Origin: CAYNFH01 sp964396385 | GTDB lineage: Bacteria; Armatimonadota; Chthonomonadetes; Chthonomonadales; CAJBBX01 | Length of the DNA stretch: 18,767 nt | Reading direction: 5' to 3' | Assembly (NCBI GenBank): GCA_964396385.1 | Contig: CAYNFH010000133.1 | Span: forward strand, 1-18,767 | In this document: piece after piece, positions 5,748 to 13,108 of the stretch | Position numbering within the stretch: the stretch's first letter is position 1 | Layout: every line of letters begins with the position of its first letter | Notes under the pieces: model-generated | Seen by the model: the letters and a program-made list of their open reading frames with translations, nothing else | Databases searched by the model: none | What the model was told of the DNA's origin: nothing | Position numbers and translations under genes: made by a program

Positions 5748-6935
5748 ATGGAGTTCTCTACGCGCGCGATACATGCGGGCCAGGAGCCGGACCCCGCCAC
5801 CGGCGCCACGGTAACACCGCTCTACCTCACCTCCGTCTTTACCTTCGAAGAGCTCGGCAAGACCAGGGGCTACGACTACGGACGGCACGGGAACCCCACC
5901 CGCACCGCGCTGGAGACCTGCCTGGCCTCGCTGGAAGGCGCGAGGCACGGTATCGCCTTCTCCAGCGGCATGGCGGCAATCGACGCGGTGATGCGGCTCC
6001 TCCGGCCCTCTGACCACCTGCTGCTGGCCGAGGACGTCTACGGCGGCACCGTGAGGCTGGCGGAGGAGGTTATCCGGCCGGCAGGTATTGCGGTCACGTA
6101 CGCGGACGCGGGCGCGCCGGAGCGGATGGCCGGAGCCATGAAGCCCGAGACGAAGCTCGTCTGGATCGAAACGCCCACCAATCCGCTGCTCCGAATGGTG
6201 GACATCGCCGCGATCGCAGAGGTGGCACGGTCCCACAGTGCCCTGCTGGCCGTAGACAACACCTTCGCCACACCGTATTTCCAGAACCCGCTGGAGCTGG
6301 GCGCGGACGTGGTGATGCACTCCACCACCAAGTATCTTGCCGGCCACTCCGACGTAGTGGGCGGCGCGCTGGCCCTCAATGACGACACCCTGCACGACCG
6401 CCTCTCCGCCCTCTCACGAGTGGCGGGCGCTATCCCAGGGCCGTTCGACTGCTGGCTGACGCTCCGGGGCGTGAAGACGCTGGCGGTGCGGATGCGGGAG
6501 CACGAGCGGAACGCGACGGCCGTTGCGCGGTTCCTGGCGGACCATCCGGCGGTGGCCCGGGTGCACTATCCCGGGCTGGAAAGCCATCCCGGCCACGGGC
6601 TGGCGAGGCGCCAGATGCGCGGGTTCGGCGGCATGGTTGCGGCGGAGCTGAAGGGCGGAGAAGAGGCGGCACGTGCCGCGCTGAACCGGGTGCGTGTCTT
6701 CTCTTTGACGGGCAGCCTGGGCGGCGTTGAGAGCATCCTCAGCTACCCGCCGCAGATGTCCCACGTGTTCCTCTCGCCGGAGGAAAGAGAGCGCCGCGGA
6801 ATCGCTCCCGGCCTGCTGCGCCTCTCCGTAGGGCTGGAGGATGCGGGAGACCTGATCGCGGATCTGGAGCAGGCGCTAACGCGAAGCAGTGCCCCAATAC
6901 GCCGGCCCAGAGGAGGCGATGCGTTGAAGGTCTAG
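5748..6935 (+). CDS. Cystathionine gamma-synthase/lyase-family PLP enzyme
   Basis: A 395-aa cytosolic PLP-dependent enzyme of the trans-sulfuration (Cys/Met metabolism) family, acting in methionine or cysteine formation from homoserine-derived substrates. Diagnostic features are STRAIHAGQEPDPATGA at the N-terminus, YDYGRHGNPTR (41-51), VYGGTVRL (97-104), WIETPTNPL (139-147), AVDNTFATP with Asp170, the PLP Schiff-base Lys195 in HSTTKYLAGHSD, and SLGGVESILSYP near the C-terminus. These do not separate gamma-synthase, gamma-lyase and methionine gamma-lyase. The frame is open from GTG 5721. ATG 5748 is chosen because the family starts here; AGGG lies just upstream. The last 60 bp overlap the end of the opposing TPR gene. 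Confidence 0.92.
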   Translation: MEFSTRAIHAGQEPDPATGATVTPLYLTSVFTFEELGKTRGYDYGRHGNPTRTALETCLASLEGARHGIAFSSGMAAIDAVMRLLRPSDHLLLAEDVYGGTVRLAEEVIRPAGIAVTYADAGAPERMAGAMKPETKLVWIETPTNPLLRMVDIAAIAEVARSHSALLAVDNTFATPYFQNPLELGADVVMHSTTKYLAGHSDVVGGALALNDDTLHDRLSALSRVAGAIPGPFDCWLTLRGVKTLAVRMREHERNATAVARFLADHPAVARVHYPGLESHPGHGLARRQMRGFGGMVAAELKGGEEAARAALNRVRVFSLTGSLGGVESILSYPPQMSHVFLSPEERERRGIAPGLLRLSVGLEDAGDLIADLEQALTRSSAPIRRPRGGDALKV

Positions 6936-7802
6936 AGCTGCCTGCGGATCTGGAGGAACGGCCGCAGCGCGCGTTTCCAGGACGCGAACTTGCGTGGCGC
7001 GCGAGCTCCACTCACTTGCGCGCGCCATCGCCTTTCGGCTGTCGGCAGGCCGATCCGCGCGCGCGTAACACCGGGCCAGCAGGAACTCGACGCTTGACCT
7101 CTGCGCGAGGTAGTGCTTTAGAACCTCATACGGCATGCCAGGATGGGAAGCAACGAAGTCTAGCAGTCGACTGGATGCTTCCAGGCTGCCGATCGCACTC
7201 TTGTTGTCGCCCATGCGGCTGTACAGCTTGCCCATTTCGGTCAGAGGCTCCGGGGACTCAGGCTCGGCCCTTCTGGCCTGCTGGAAGGCCTTCAGCGCCT
7301 CCGGAAAGCGGCGCGGGTCCTCGGAAAGCGCGATGCAACGGCCGAGCCAGAGCCATGCCTGCACCAAATCGGGATTCAGGGCGGCCGCTTCCCGGGCGAT
7401 GGCTTCGGTCTCTCCTGGCTGGATGAAGTTGACGGCGTAATGCAGCAAGGCCATACTAACCTGGGGATCTCTGGGTGCAAGACGATGGGCAGCTCGAGCT
7501 TCCTCCAATGCCTCACGAAGATGCGAAGAGTCCTCCAGCATGCGCGCGCGCAGGACAAAGATATCGGCTCGAGTTGGATCTTCAGTCTCTGCCTGAGCCA
7601 GAGCATTGAGCGCATTTTGCATGCGGTGGGCCGAAGCGAGTTGTCGAGCTTGCCTGACGAAGCTCTCTGCCGCTGCGGGATCGGCACCCTTGCGGCGACC
7701 ACATCCGGCCAGGATCACCGTGATCAGGGCCAGCGCAATCCCTCTGGGCACGCTTGGAGGCCTAACGCGCACTTGCCAGCCTGGGCGCTGCCGATTGCAC
7801 AC
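6876..7802 (-). CDS. TPR-repeat lipoprotein
   Basis: A 308-aa protein with a lipoprotein signal (GIALALITVILAGC, Cys34) and several tetratricopeptide-like helical pairs. Examples are ALNALAQAETEDPTRADIFV, ALEEARAAHRLAPRDPQVSM and ALKAFQQARRAEPESPEPLT. TPR arrays bind other proteins, so a scaffold role at the cell surface or periplasm is likely. The frame starts at GTG 7802, inside the previous gene. An in-frame GTG at 7772 would give a shorter, better-shaped signal peptide (MRVRPPSVPRG...) and only an 11-nt overlap with the upstream stop, so it may be the true start. It is the last gene of the minus-strand cluster and overlaps the opposing PLP-enzyme gene by 60 bp. Confidence 0.85.
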   Translation of the reverse strand: MCNRQRPGWQVRVRPPSVPRGIALALITVILAGCGRRKGADPAAAESFVRQARQLASAHRMQNALNALAQAETEDPTRADIFVLRARMLEDSSHLREALEEARAAHRLAPRDPQVSMALLHYAVNFIQPGETEAIAREAAALNPDLVQAWLWLGRCIALSEDPRRFPEALKAFQQARRAEPESPEPLTEMGKLYSRMGDNKSAIGSLEASSRLLDFVASHPGMPYEVLKHYLAQRSSVEFLLARCYARADRPADSRKAMARASEWSSRATQVRVLETRAAAVPPDPQAALDLQRIASSGPAYWGTASR

Positions 7803-9525
7803 CTTGCTTGCCTTCCGTCATCGTGATAAACCGATCACCCGGTAGATCTGTGAGCACCTGTCTGGTTCCGCTGGGCCAGCGTATCGCCAGCCGGTCTACA
7901 CGTTTTGCCTGCCCGAGGCCAAAAAAGAGCCTTCGATCGCTCGTGGAGGCGTAGCTCGACTGAAGGTGGAGCTCGGCGAACTGCCGGAGTTCGCCGGCGC
8001 TGATCCATACCTTGGCGCCTGCGGCATCCCTGTTGCTCCGAACGCCCCTGAGATCGATGTTAATCCAGTGATTGCTGTCCGGACTCGTGTTCTTGAAAAG
8101 GTCTGCCCGGTCGTCTCGATTCACACACAGTGCGTCCAACCGGCCGTCATTGTCGAAGTCCCCAATGGCCATGCCGCGAGCCGCCCTCGGCGTCGTCAAG
8201 TCGCCTCCCTGGGAGGAAACATCCGCGAAGGTACCCCGACCGGTATTGCGATAGAGGCCCTTGGGCTCCTCATAGGTCATGCCGGGGAAGTCCTGCGCCA
8301 CGTACCGATGTACATTTCCATTTGCTGCGAGCAGGTCCACCCAGCCATCGCGGTCGAAGTCCATGAAGGCAACGCCCCACCCTGTGTGATAAAGTGTGGC
8401 CGCGGCAAGGCCGGCCAAGTCGGTGGCAAAGGTAAACTGGCCGCGGCCCTCATTGTGGAAAAGCGAGTACTGCTCGCCATTGATGTTGGTAATGAACAGG
8501 CTCTCGCGGCCAGAGTGATCGTAATCGCCGAGCGCGATGCCCATTCCGGACGCGGCGTGCCCGTCAGCGCCGAACGCAACACCCGCCGCCACCGCTGTCT
8601 CCGCAAACGCGCCATGCCCGTTGTTACGGAGCAGAAAGTTTCGATCCAGGTCATTGGCTACGTAGATGTCTTCCCGTCCGTCGCCATCGTAGTCCAGCCA
8701 GGATACGGCAAGGCCTCTTCCGCGGATCTGTGCGAGTCCGGCCTGATGGGTGACATCGCTGAACCGGCCGCCCCCATCGTTGTGGTAGAGGAGAAGGCCA
8801 TCCCCCGAGTATACGGTCGGCACGCAGTAACCCGGAGAGCCATCGGGGCGCGGACACCGCTTGTCTGTATCGGGCGTCCAGACGGCGTAATGGATTACGA
8901 CTAAGTCGAGTCGGCCATCACCGTCATAGTCTCCCCAGGCGGCCCCAGACGCCCACCGCGGACCGGCTTGCGTGTCTGACACGCCGGCTGCCTCCGTGAC
9001 GTCGTCGAACTGCGGATGTCCGGGAAGTTGCACCCCGCGGTTGTGGAACAGGTGGCAACCGCCGTAACCAGCGACGAAAACGTCGGGGTAACCATCATTG
9101 TCGTAGTCTGCAACGGCGACGGCCTGGGCGTAGCCGAGCGGACGGTCCAGGCCAGATCCCCGGGTCACGTCCGTGAACGTCCCGTTACCGTTGTTATGGT
9201 AAAGCGCGAGGTTTATGGGCCGGGACGCTGCGGAGGCGTTGATCTTACCGCATGAAAGCAGCAGGACGTCCTGCCACCCGTCGGCGTCGTAATCGAGGAA
9301 GGCGCAGCCGCCTCCGAATGTCTCCGGATAGAGGTAGCGTCCGGAGTCGCCGTTTGAATGACGGAACGTGATTCCGGCGCGATCCGTTACATTCTGGAAG
9401 AGGCCAGGTCGGGGTCCTACGATGTCTGCGGCCGGCTGCGGCGAGCGCACACAGCCGGCCAGAGCAGTGAACAACGGTACCAGGAGGGGCACGGACAGAC
9501 TCCGCGCCAGACACGCCGGGCTCAC
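7762..9525 (-). CDS. CRTAC1-type FG-GAP/ASPIC-UnbV lipoprotein
   Basis: A 587-aa exported lipoprotein (lipobox LAGC, Cys25). A beta-propeller of FG-GAP/VCBS repeats carries calcium-binding loops: DYDADGWQD, DYDNDGYPD, DYDGDGRLD, DYDGDGRED, DFDRDGWVD and DFDNDGRLD. One degenerate loop reads DYDHSGRES. The C-terminus (about 490-575) is an ASPIC/UnbV domain, with NHWINIDLRG, NRDAAGAKV and RLAIRWPSGTRQ. The family is extracellular and usually adhesive, and is common next to TPR genes in planctomycete-like phyla. The GTG start at 9525 lies 4 nt after the stop of the small lipoprotein gene, which implies translational coupling. The TPR gene overlaps its 3' end. No good Shine-Dalgarno sequence is seen. 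Confidence 0.92.
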   Translation of the reverse strand: MSPACLARSLSVPLLVPLFTALAGCVRSPQPAADIVGPRPGLFQNVTDRAGITFRHSNGDSGRYLYPETFGGGCAFLDYDADGWQDVLLLSCGKINASAASRPINLALYHNNGNGTFTDVTRGSGLDRPLGYAQAVAVADYDNDGYPDVFVAGYGGCHLFHNRGVQLPGHPQFDDVTEAAGVSDTQAGPRWASGAAWGDYDGDGRLDLVVIHYAVWTPDTDKRCPRPDGSPGYCVPTVYSGDGLLLYHNDGGGRFSDVTHQAGLAQIRGRGLAVSWLDYDGDGREDIYVANDLDRNFLLRNNGHGAFAETAVAAGVAFGADGHAASGMGIALGDYDHSGRESLFITNINGEQYSLFHNEGRGQFTFATDLAGLAAATLYHTGWGVAFMDFDRDGWVDLLAANGNVHRYVAQDFPGMTYEEPKGLYRNTGRGTFADVSSQGGDLTTPRAARGMAIGDFDNDGRLDALCVNRDDRADLFKNTSPDSNHWINIDLRGVRSNRDAAGAKVWISAGELRQFAELHLQSSYASTSDRRLFFGLGQAKRVDRLAIRWPSGTRQVLTDLPGDRFITMTEGKQGVQSAAPRLASAR

Positions 9526-9529
9526 GCTG

Positions 9530-9760
9530 TTACTTGCGCCCGTGCTTCTTTATGTCGCCTGGATAGACGATGCTTGAATCGTATGGAGCTGACGGAGCCG
9601 TCGCTGCGGCCGGAGAGTTGTTATCGATGGGTCTGGAGGTGGCAAGCGGCGCCGTCGCCTCCTCCTTATGCCCGCAGCCAGCCATGGCGGCGAACGCCAG
9701 GGCGCCGAGACCGCAGTACAAGAGAGTCCGGCGCGCAATCATCGTGCGCAAGGTCTCCAT
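9530..9760 (-). CDS. Small lipoprotein (GCGHK type), first of two
   Basis: A 76-aa predicted lipoprotein. The n-region METLRTMIARR is followed by a hydrophobic stretch and lipobox AAMAGC (Cys29), then GHKEE and a low-complexity Ala/Pro/Ser tail ending in KKHGRK. The start at ATG 9760 has AAGGA 5 nt upstream; the open frame extends to 9829, but that part lies in an inverted repeat. It sits 101 bp after a prepilin-like gene and 4 nt before the CRTAC1 gene. The same GCGHK start occurs in the lipoprotein that follows the other prepilin-like gene (11270-11515). Function unknown. Confidence 0.8.
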   Translation of the reverse strand: METLRTMIARRTLLYCGLGALAFAAMAGCGHKEEATAPLATSRPIDNNSPAAATAPSAPYDSSIVYPGDIKKHGRK

Positions 9761-9790
9761 TCCTTTCCTTGTGGGTTTCACCAGCTTCTT

Positions 9791-9827
9791 GCCCGTGAGC
9801 CGAACAGAATCCGTCCGGCTCACGGGC
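9791..9827. terminator. Perfect 12-bp stem hairpin, GAATCCG in loop
   Basis: GCCCGTGAGCCG (9791-9802) pairs perfectly with CGGCTCACGGGC (9816-9827) around a 13-nt loop containing GAATCCG. It lies between the stop of the prepilin-like gene and the start of the small lipoprotein gene. It may be an attenuator or mRNA-processing hairpin that separates their expression levels. No U-tract follows on either strand. The loop motif links it to the CCGGAATC-centred repeats elsewhere in the window. Confidence 0.65.
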
Positions 9828-9861
9828 ATCGACCAGTATCGTGAAGGCGCTCAGCCGCAGA

Positions 9862-10815
9862 TCAATACCGGGGATCCCAGTAGGTCCAGGCCCACACGCC
9901 TGCCGACGAGTTGTAGTCGCACCGCTCGAGCTGGTTGTACGTGAACGACTTCACATGTCCATCGCACATGGCGATATTTGCGCGGCCGGAGTTGATCCCG
10001 TTGTCCAGGGTCTTGTCCGCCGGGTTGTAGGACGCGCCGCTGTGGGACTTAGCTTTGTGGACATACCAGGTCCACCCGTCGGGGCCGCCAAGATTGCGGC
10101 AGCGCCGCGTTCCGCCTGCACCTGGATCGTTATCCGCGCGGTAGGGCCAGACTCCCGTATTGCCGACCGCGTTTTGCGGCGAGGTGTCGCCGCTAGTCCC
10201 GTCGCCCCACACGCTGTCGCCAGCAATCATGACGGTCTCCGCCGGCCTGGCCCAAGCCGGCATCAGACCGATGGGCCCGGATGGCGGGGTCACGCCGTCG
10301 TGATACCAGTGTGCGCCAGGGTACCACTCTACGAGCTGGATGTTGACGGCCTTCTGGGAGTATGTGTCCGTATAGATGTACTGCTGATCCAGAGCCGGCA
10401 CATAGGCCTCCCCATCCGCGTTGGCCAGGGCCGACTGCCAATTGGTTGTCCCAGATTCCGGACAGGATACAATGCCGTGGTTCTTGATGTACGGCTGAAC
10501 GACACCCGCGAACATGGCGTCGGGCTCATTCGGGTTGGTTCCGGCATGGCCCCAGTCCGGTGAGCAGTCACCGGTGGCGCACCAGCCGTAGACGTTGCTG
10601 CCGTTGTTGTCGTGCCGCGGGATGGTTTCGTCGTAATCCTGAGCATACATGAGCACGCCCAGAGAGAATTGTTTGGTGTTGCTCAGGCACGAGGTCTGGC
10701 GAGCGGCAGCCCGTGCCTGCGCGAAGACAGGGAACAGGATGGCCGCGAGGATCGCGATAATCGCAATGACGACAAGTAGCTCGATCAGGGTAAAGCCGCT
10801 TCTTCGGTTACACAT
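9862..10815 (-). CDS. Prepilin-like (DUF1559/H-x9-DG type) protein 1
   Basis: A 317-aa type IV prepilin/pseudopilin-like protein. The N-terminus MCNRRSG|FTLIELLVV has the prepilin peptidase site after Gly7, Phe at +1 and Glu at +5, followed by a hydrophobic helix ending in AILFPVFAQARAAAR. The body contains NTKQFSLGVLMYAQDYDETIP, typical of Armatimonadota and planctomycete members. The C-terminus has ANIAMCDGHVKSF, the DG part of the H-x9-DG motif, with Asn where the His is expected. I chose the ATG at 10815 because GGGAGG lies 7 nt upstream and the leader becomes canonical; the frame is open to 10836. It is the first gene of a cluster running into a small lipoprotein, CRTAC1 and TPR genes. 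Substrate or pilus role is not known. Confidence 0.92.
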   Translation of the reverse strand: MCNRRSGFTLIELLVVIAIIAILAAILFPVFAQARAAARQTSCLSNTKQFSLGVLMYAQDYDETIPRHDNNGSNVYGWCATGDCSPDWGHAGTNPNEPDAMFAGVVQPYIKNHGIVSCPESGTTNWQSALANADGEAYVPALDQQYIYTDTYSQKAVNIQLVEWYPGAHWYHDGVTPPSGPIGLMPAWARPAETVMIAGDSVWGDGTSGDTSPQNAVGNTGVWPYRADNDPGAGGTRRCRNLGGPDGWTWYVHKAKSHSGASYNPADKTLDNGINSGRANIAMCDGHVKSFTYNQLERCDYNSSAGVWAWTYWDPRY

Positions 10816-11269
10816 CTTGGTGCCTCCCAAAATCAAACCAAAATGAATGTCAACGCTCTAGAAGTCGAACTACGACTGGCAATACGGTTCGCTGCACCTC
10901 CTTTCTGGGGACAGAGCCGCAACGGCACGTGCGCACGGACCAAGGTCCGGCGCTGGGTGGCCTGCGGCCTAGTGTCGGCCTCCGCCGACACGGGATGTAG
11001 CGGCGCCATTTCCGCAAAGACCATCAACCGCCGGCGCGCTCAGCGAGTCGCATCGCGTTGCGATACCATTTGCCGGCAGAAGATAGAGCAAGTATATGCA
11101 TTGCAAAGGCCGCTGTCAAGCGACTGCCACAAATCTCACTGCCCGATCAGCGCGCGACACGGCGGCAGACCTGCAAGAGAAGCGCCGCTCCCCAGACTTG
11201 CCGGAGAGCGGCGTTCGCTTCATCGGAAGGGCGCGGAGGCTGGACCGACAGCCAGGCGCTATGTGTGCA
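10816..11269. other. Gene-free leader of prepilin gene 1
   Basis: About 450 bp hold no convincing gene; the open plus-strand frame here has no coding character. On the minus strand it contains CCAGAAAGGAGG (10897-10908) about 82 nt before the prepilin start, a 12-bp identity with the leader of prepilin gene 2 (12476-12487). No start codon stands at usable spacing after it. The promoter is presumably here, but I cannot point to it. Confidence 0.5.
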
Positions 11270-11515
11270 CTATTCGCCTGGCGGCTTTGTGAGCGGTTTA
11301 TCCAGGGCCGGGGCGCCGTTGGCGGCGGATCCGCCCGCTCCCGTGGCGCCGAGCGCGCCGACCCGAGGCCGGGTGAAATGCGGCTCGGTTACAGCGCCCG
11401 AGCGCGGTGGAGGCGCAGCCTGCTCAGTTGGGTCCTTATGGCCGCATCCCATCATGGGTCCGGCCAGCAGGGCTATAGCGCCCAGGCAGGCAAACTGCTT
11501 CTTAACTGCTCTCAC
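11270..11515 (-). CDS. Small lipoprotein (GCGHK type), second of two
   Basis: An 81-aa predicted lipoprotein. MRAVKKQFACLGAIALLAG is a signal peptide with lipobox PMMGC (Cys24), followed by GHKDP and a low-complexity Pro/Gly/Ala tail (EHFTRPRVG-like region through PPGE). The GTG start at 11515 comes 1 nt after the TAA of prepilin gene 2, so the two must be cotranscribed and probably coupled. It parallels the lipoprotein at 9530-9760 that follows prepilin gene 1. The shared CGHK(E/D) after the lipidated Cys suggests a common family in spite of unrelated tails. Function unknown. Confidence 0.78.
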   Translation of the reverse strand: MRAVKKQFACLGAIALLAGPMMGCGHKDPTEQAAPPPRSGAVTEPHFTRPRVGALGATGAGGSAANGAPALDKPLTKPPGE

Positions 11516-11516
11516 T

Positions 11517-12380
11517 TTACTGCAGGCTCCACAGGTACTGGCTTCGGTCCGTAATCACCACGTCGGTGTTCTTGATTCCAACGTGCCAGTTGGTACCGGC
11601 AGCCAGCGCTCCCGGCTTGTAGTACTTGCTGTGCCCATCCACCAGGGCCACGTTGCCGCCCTGAGTGTGGTTGATGGAGAAGCTGCCGGTGTAGGTTGGG
11701 TTGCTGGGATACTGGCCGGGGGTGTCTCCGTACGAGCCGTCGCCCCACCCGCCGTTGGACCAGGTGCAGTCGTCCACGGCGTTCACACCCGCCGGACTCT
11801 CCGAAGTATAGGACCCGTAGTAGCCGTCGGTGTCATCTCCAACTATCTTCGTGTCCGTGAAGGCAACCGTCTGTGCGGGCCGGTTGACGGCGGCCAGCGC
11901 GACGGGGAGACCGCCACCTATGGGCTGCCAGCCGTCACATGTAGCGAAGTTCAGACCGGCCGAGTTGAGATAGTTCCAGTTGTAGCCGAAGGAGGGCCAG
12001 AGCATCTGGTTGATTGGAATGCTGAACCGGTTGTTGCCCCAGATGCCAAACGGGTTGGCCGGGTCCGACGGGCACCGAAGGAGCTGCCAGTTCTTCATGT
12101 AGGCCTGTACCAGCACGGGCCAGGTGACGTACTTGCGGCGGCAGTCAAAGCCGCTTGTGCCGGAGCAGAGGATGTAGCTGGGCAGCACTGTCTCGTCATA
12201 GTCCTGCACGTACATCTGGAAGGCTAGCCCAATCTGCTTGGTATCCGAAAGGCAGGCAGTAGCTCGCGCCTTTTCTCTAGCCTGCGCGAAGACCGGGAAG
12301 AGGATGGCGGCGAGGATCGCGATGATGGCTATCACCACGAGTAGTTCGATCAGCGTGAAGGCGCGCCGGAGCTTGTCCAT
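11517..12380 (-). CDS. Prepilin-like (H-x9-DG type) protein 2
   Basis: A 287-aa type IV prepilin/pseudopilin-like protein. The N-terminus MDKLRRA|FTLIELLVV has Ala rather than Gly before the cleavage point, Phe at +1 and Glu12 at +5. AILFPVFAQAREKARATACLSDTKQIG follows in two adjoining stretches. The C-terminal motif HTQGGNVALVDG fits H-x9-DG exactly. ATG 12380 has GGGAGG 7 nt upstream; the frame is open to 12395. It is similar in its N-terminal third to the protein at 9862-10815 and diverged elsewhere. It is followed at once by a small lipoprotein gene. These proteins are exported and processed by prepilin peptidase; beyond that the role is unknown. Confidence 0.92.
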   Translation of the reverse strand: MDKLRRAFTLIELLVVIAIIAILAAILFPVFAQAREKARATACLSDTKQIGLAFQMYVQDYDETVLPSYILCSGTSGFDCRRKYVTWPVLVQAYMKNWQLLRCPSDPANPFGIWGNNRFSIPINQMLWPSFGYNWNYLNSAGLNFATCDGWQPIGGGLPVALAAVNRPAQTVAFTDTKIVGDDTDGYYGSYTSESPAGVNAVDDCTWSNGGWGDGSYGDTPGQYPSNPTYTGSFSINHTQGGNVALVDGHSKYYKPGALAAGTNWHVGIKNTDVVITDRSQYLWSLQ

Positions 12381-12615
12381 TGCTTGTCCTCCCATGGCAA
12401 TGAATGGCCGCGGAGAGCGGCCAAAGAGAATCGTTTCCCGGGGGGCGGTACGGCAATGGATGCGGTGTTATGGGTCCTCCTTTCTGGTTGAGGGTTGATG
12501 GGTGATGGGTGATGGCCCGAACAGCGACCATGGACCGATCAGGGGGCGGTGGCTGCCAGGACGCACCGCACCTTAGAACAATAGACTGCGGGGCGGGCGG
12601 GTGGTTATCTTGGGA
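12381..12615. other. Leader of prepilin gene 2 with GGGTGAT repeats
   Basis: On the minus strand, CCAGAAAGGAGG (12476-12487) lies about 96 nt upstream of the prepilin start and is identical to 12 bp in the leader of prepilin gene 1. Next to it, 12486-12514 is a short tandem repeat of GGTTGAG/GGGTGAT units. Nothing else is recognised between here and the DUF2752 stop at 12616. Confidence 0.5.
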
Positions 12616-13074
12616 TCAGTCCCAGGTGAAGAAGTGATTGCCGGAGAGGGCGAGGGCCACGCGGACGGCGTAGATCCCCAGGAGCAGGACGAGGCATGAG
12701 AAGGCGCCACGGGGCTGGCTGAGGAGGGCCATGAACCGGTCCAGCGAGGCAAATAGGGGCCGCCAGCGGGCGGGCGCGGCGCCGCGGAGCGCCAGCAGCG
12801 CGCAGAGGATAAAGAGCGGGAGCCCGAGCGGGTGGTATCGGACGGAGGTGAGGAGGTCCGCGTGCCAGAGGGCCTGGAGGCTACGGGTGAGCCCGCACCC
12901 CGGGCAGGGGACGTGCAGGTACACCCGCGCAAAGCAGATGGGCCCGTGGACGCCCGTGTAGGCGAACAGCAGCGTGCCGGCGAGGATGCCCGCGGCGACC
13001 GCGCCGAGCCAGCGGCGGTTGGAAAGGTCCGCTGGAGTACTACCTTCCACAGTCGTGCGAGCGGATGCGATCAT
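12616..13074 (-). CDS. DUF2752 membrane protein
   Basis: A 152-aa integral membrane protein of the DUF2752 family, whose molecular role is unknown. The family signature is clear: CPGCGLTRSLQALWHAD at 57-73, followed by HPLGLPLFIL. The two Cys residues of CPxC may be redox- or metal-active. Predicted membrane segments are at about 22-42, 82-98 and 124-142. The ATG at 13074 lies 34 bp after the hisG stop on the same strand, so it may be transcribed with hisG, without an evident biochemical link. It is followed by 235 bp before the next gene. Confidence 0.85.
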   Translation of the reverse strand: MIASARTTVEGSTPADLSNRRWLGAVAAGILAGTLLFAYTGVHGPICFARVYLHVPCPGCGLTRSLQALWHADLLTSVRYHPLGLPLFILCALLALRGAAPARWRPLFASLDRFMALLSQPRGAFSCLVLLLGIYAVRVALALSGNHFFTWD

Positions 13075-13108
13075 GTCTGGAAGCTAGCGGGGCGCATATA
13101 ACGTTGCC

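Noticed and set aside
7966..8904. 312-aa plus-strand open frame
   Set aside because: It is antisense to the CRTAC1 gene, whose repeats and domains are unmistakable. In high-GC DNA the opposite strand often stays open.
9791..9827. Firm rho-independent terminator
   Set aside because: The stem is perfect, but neither strand has a T-run after it, so I list it only as a hairpin with possible terminator or attenuator function.
10843..11292. 149-aa plus-strand open frame in the prepilin leader
   Set aside because: No ribosome site, no domain and a composition like non-coding DNA; it runs into the antisense of a real gene.
11058..12227. 389-aa plus-strand open frame
   Set aside because: Antisense to prepilin-like gene 2 and its lipoprotein; no recognisable domain.
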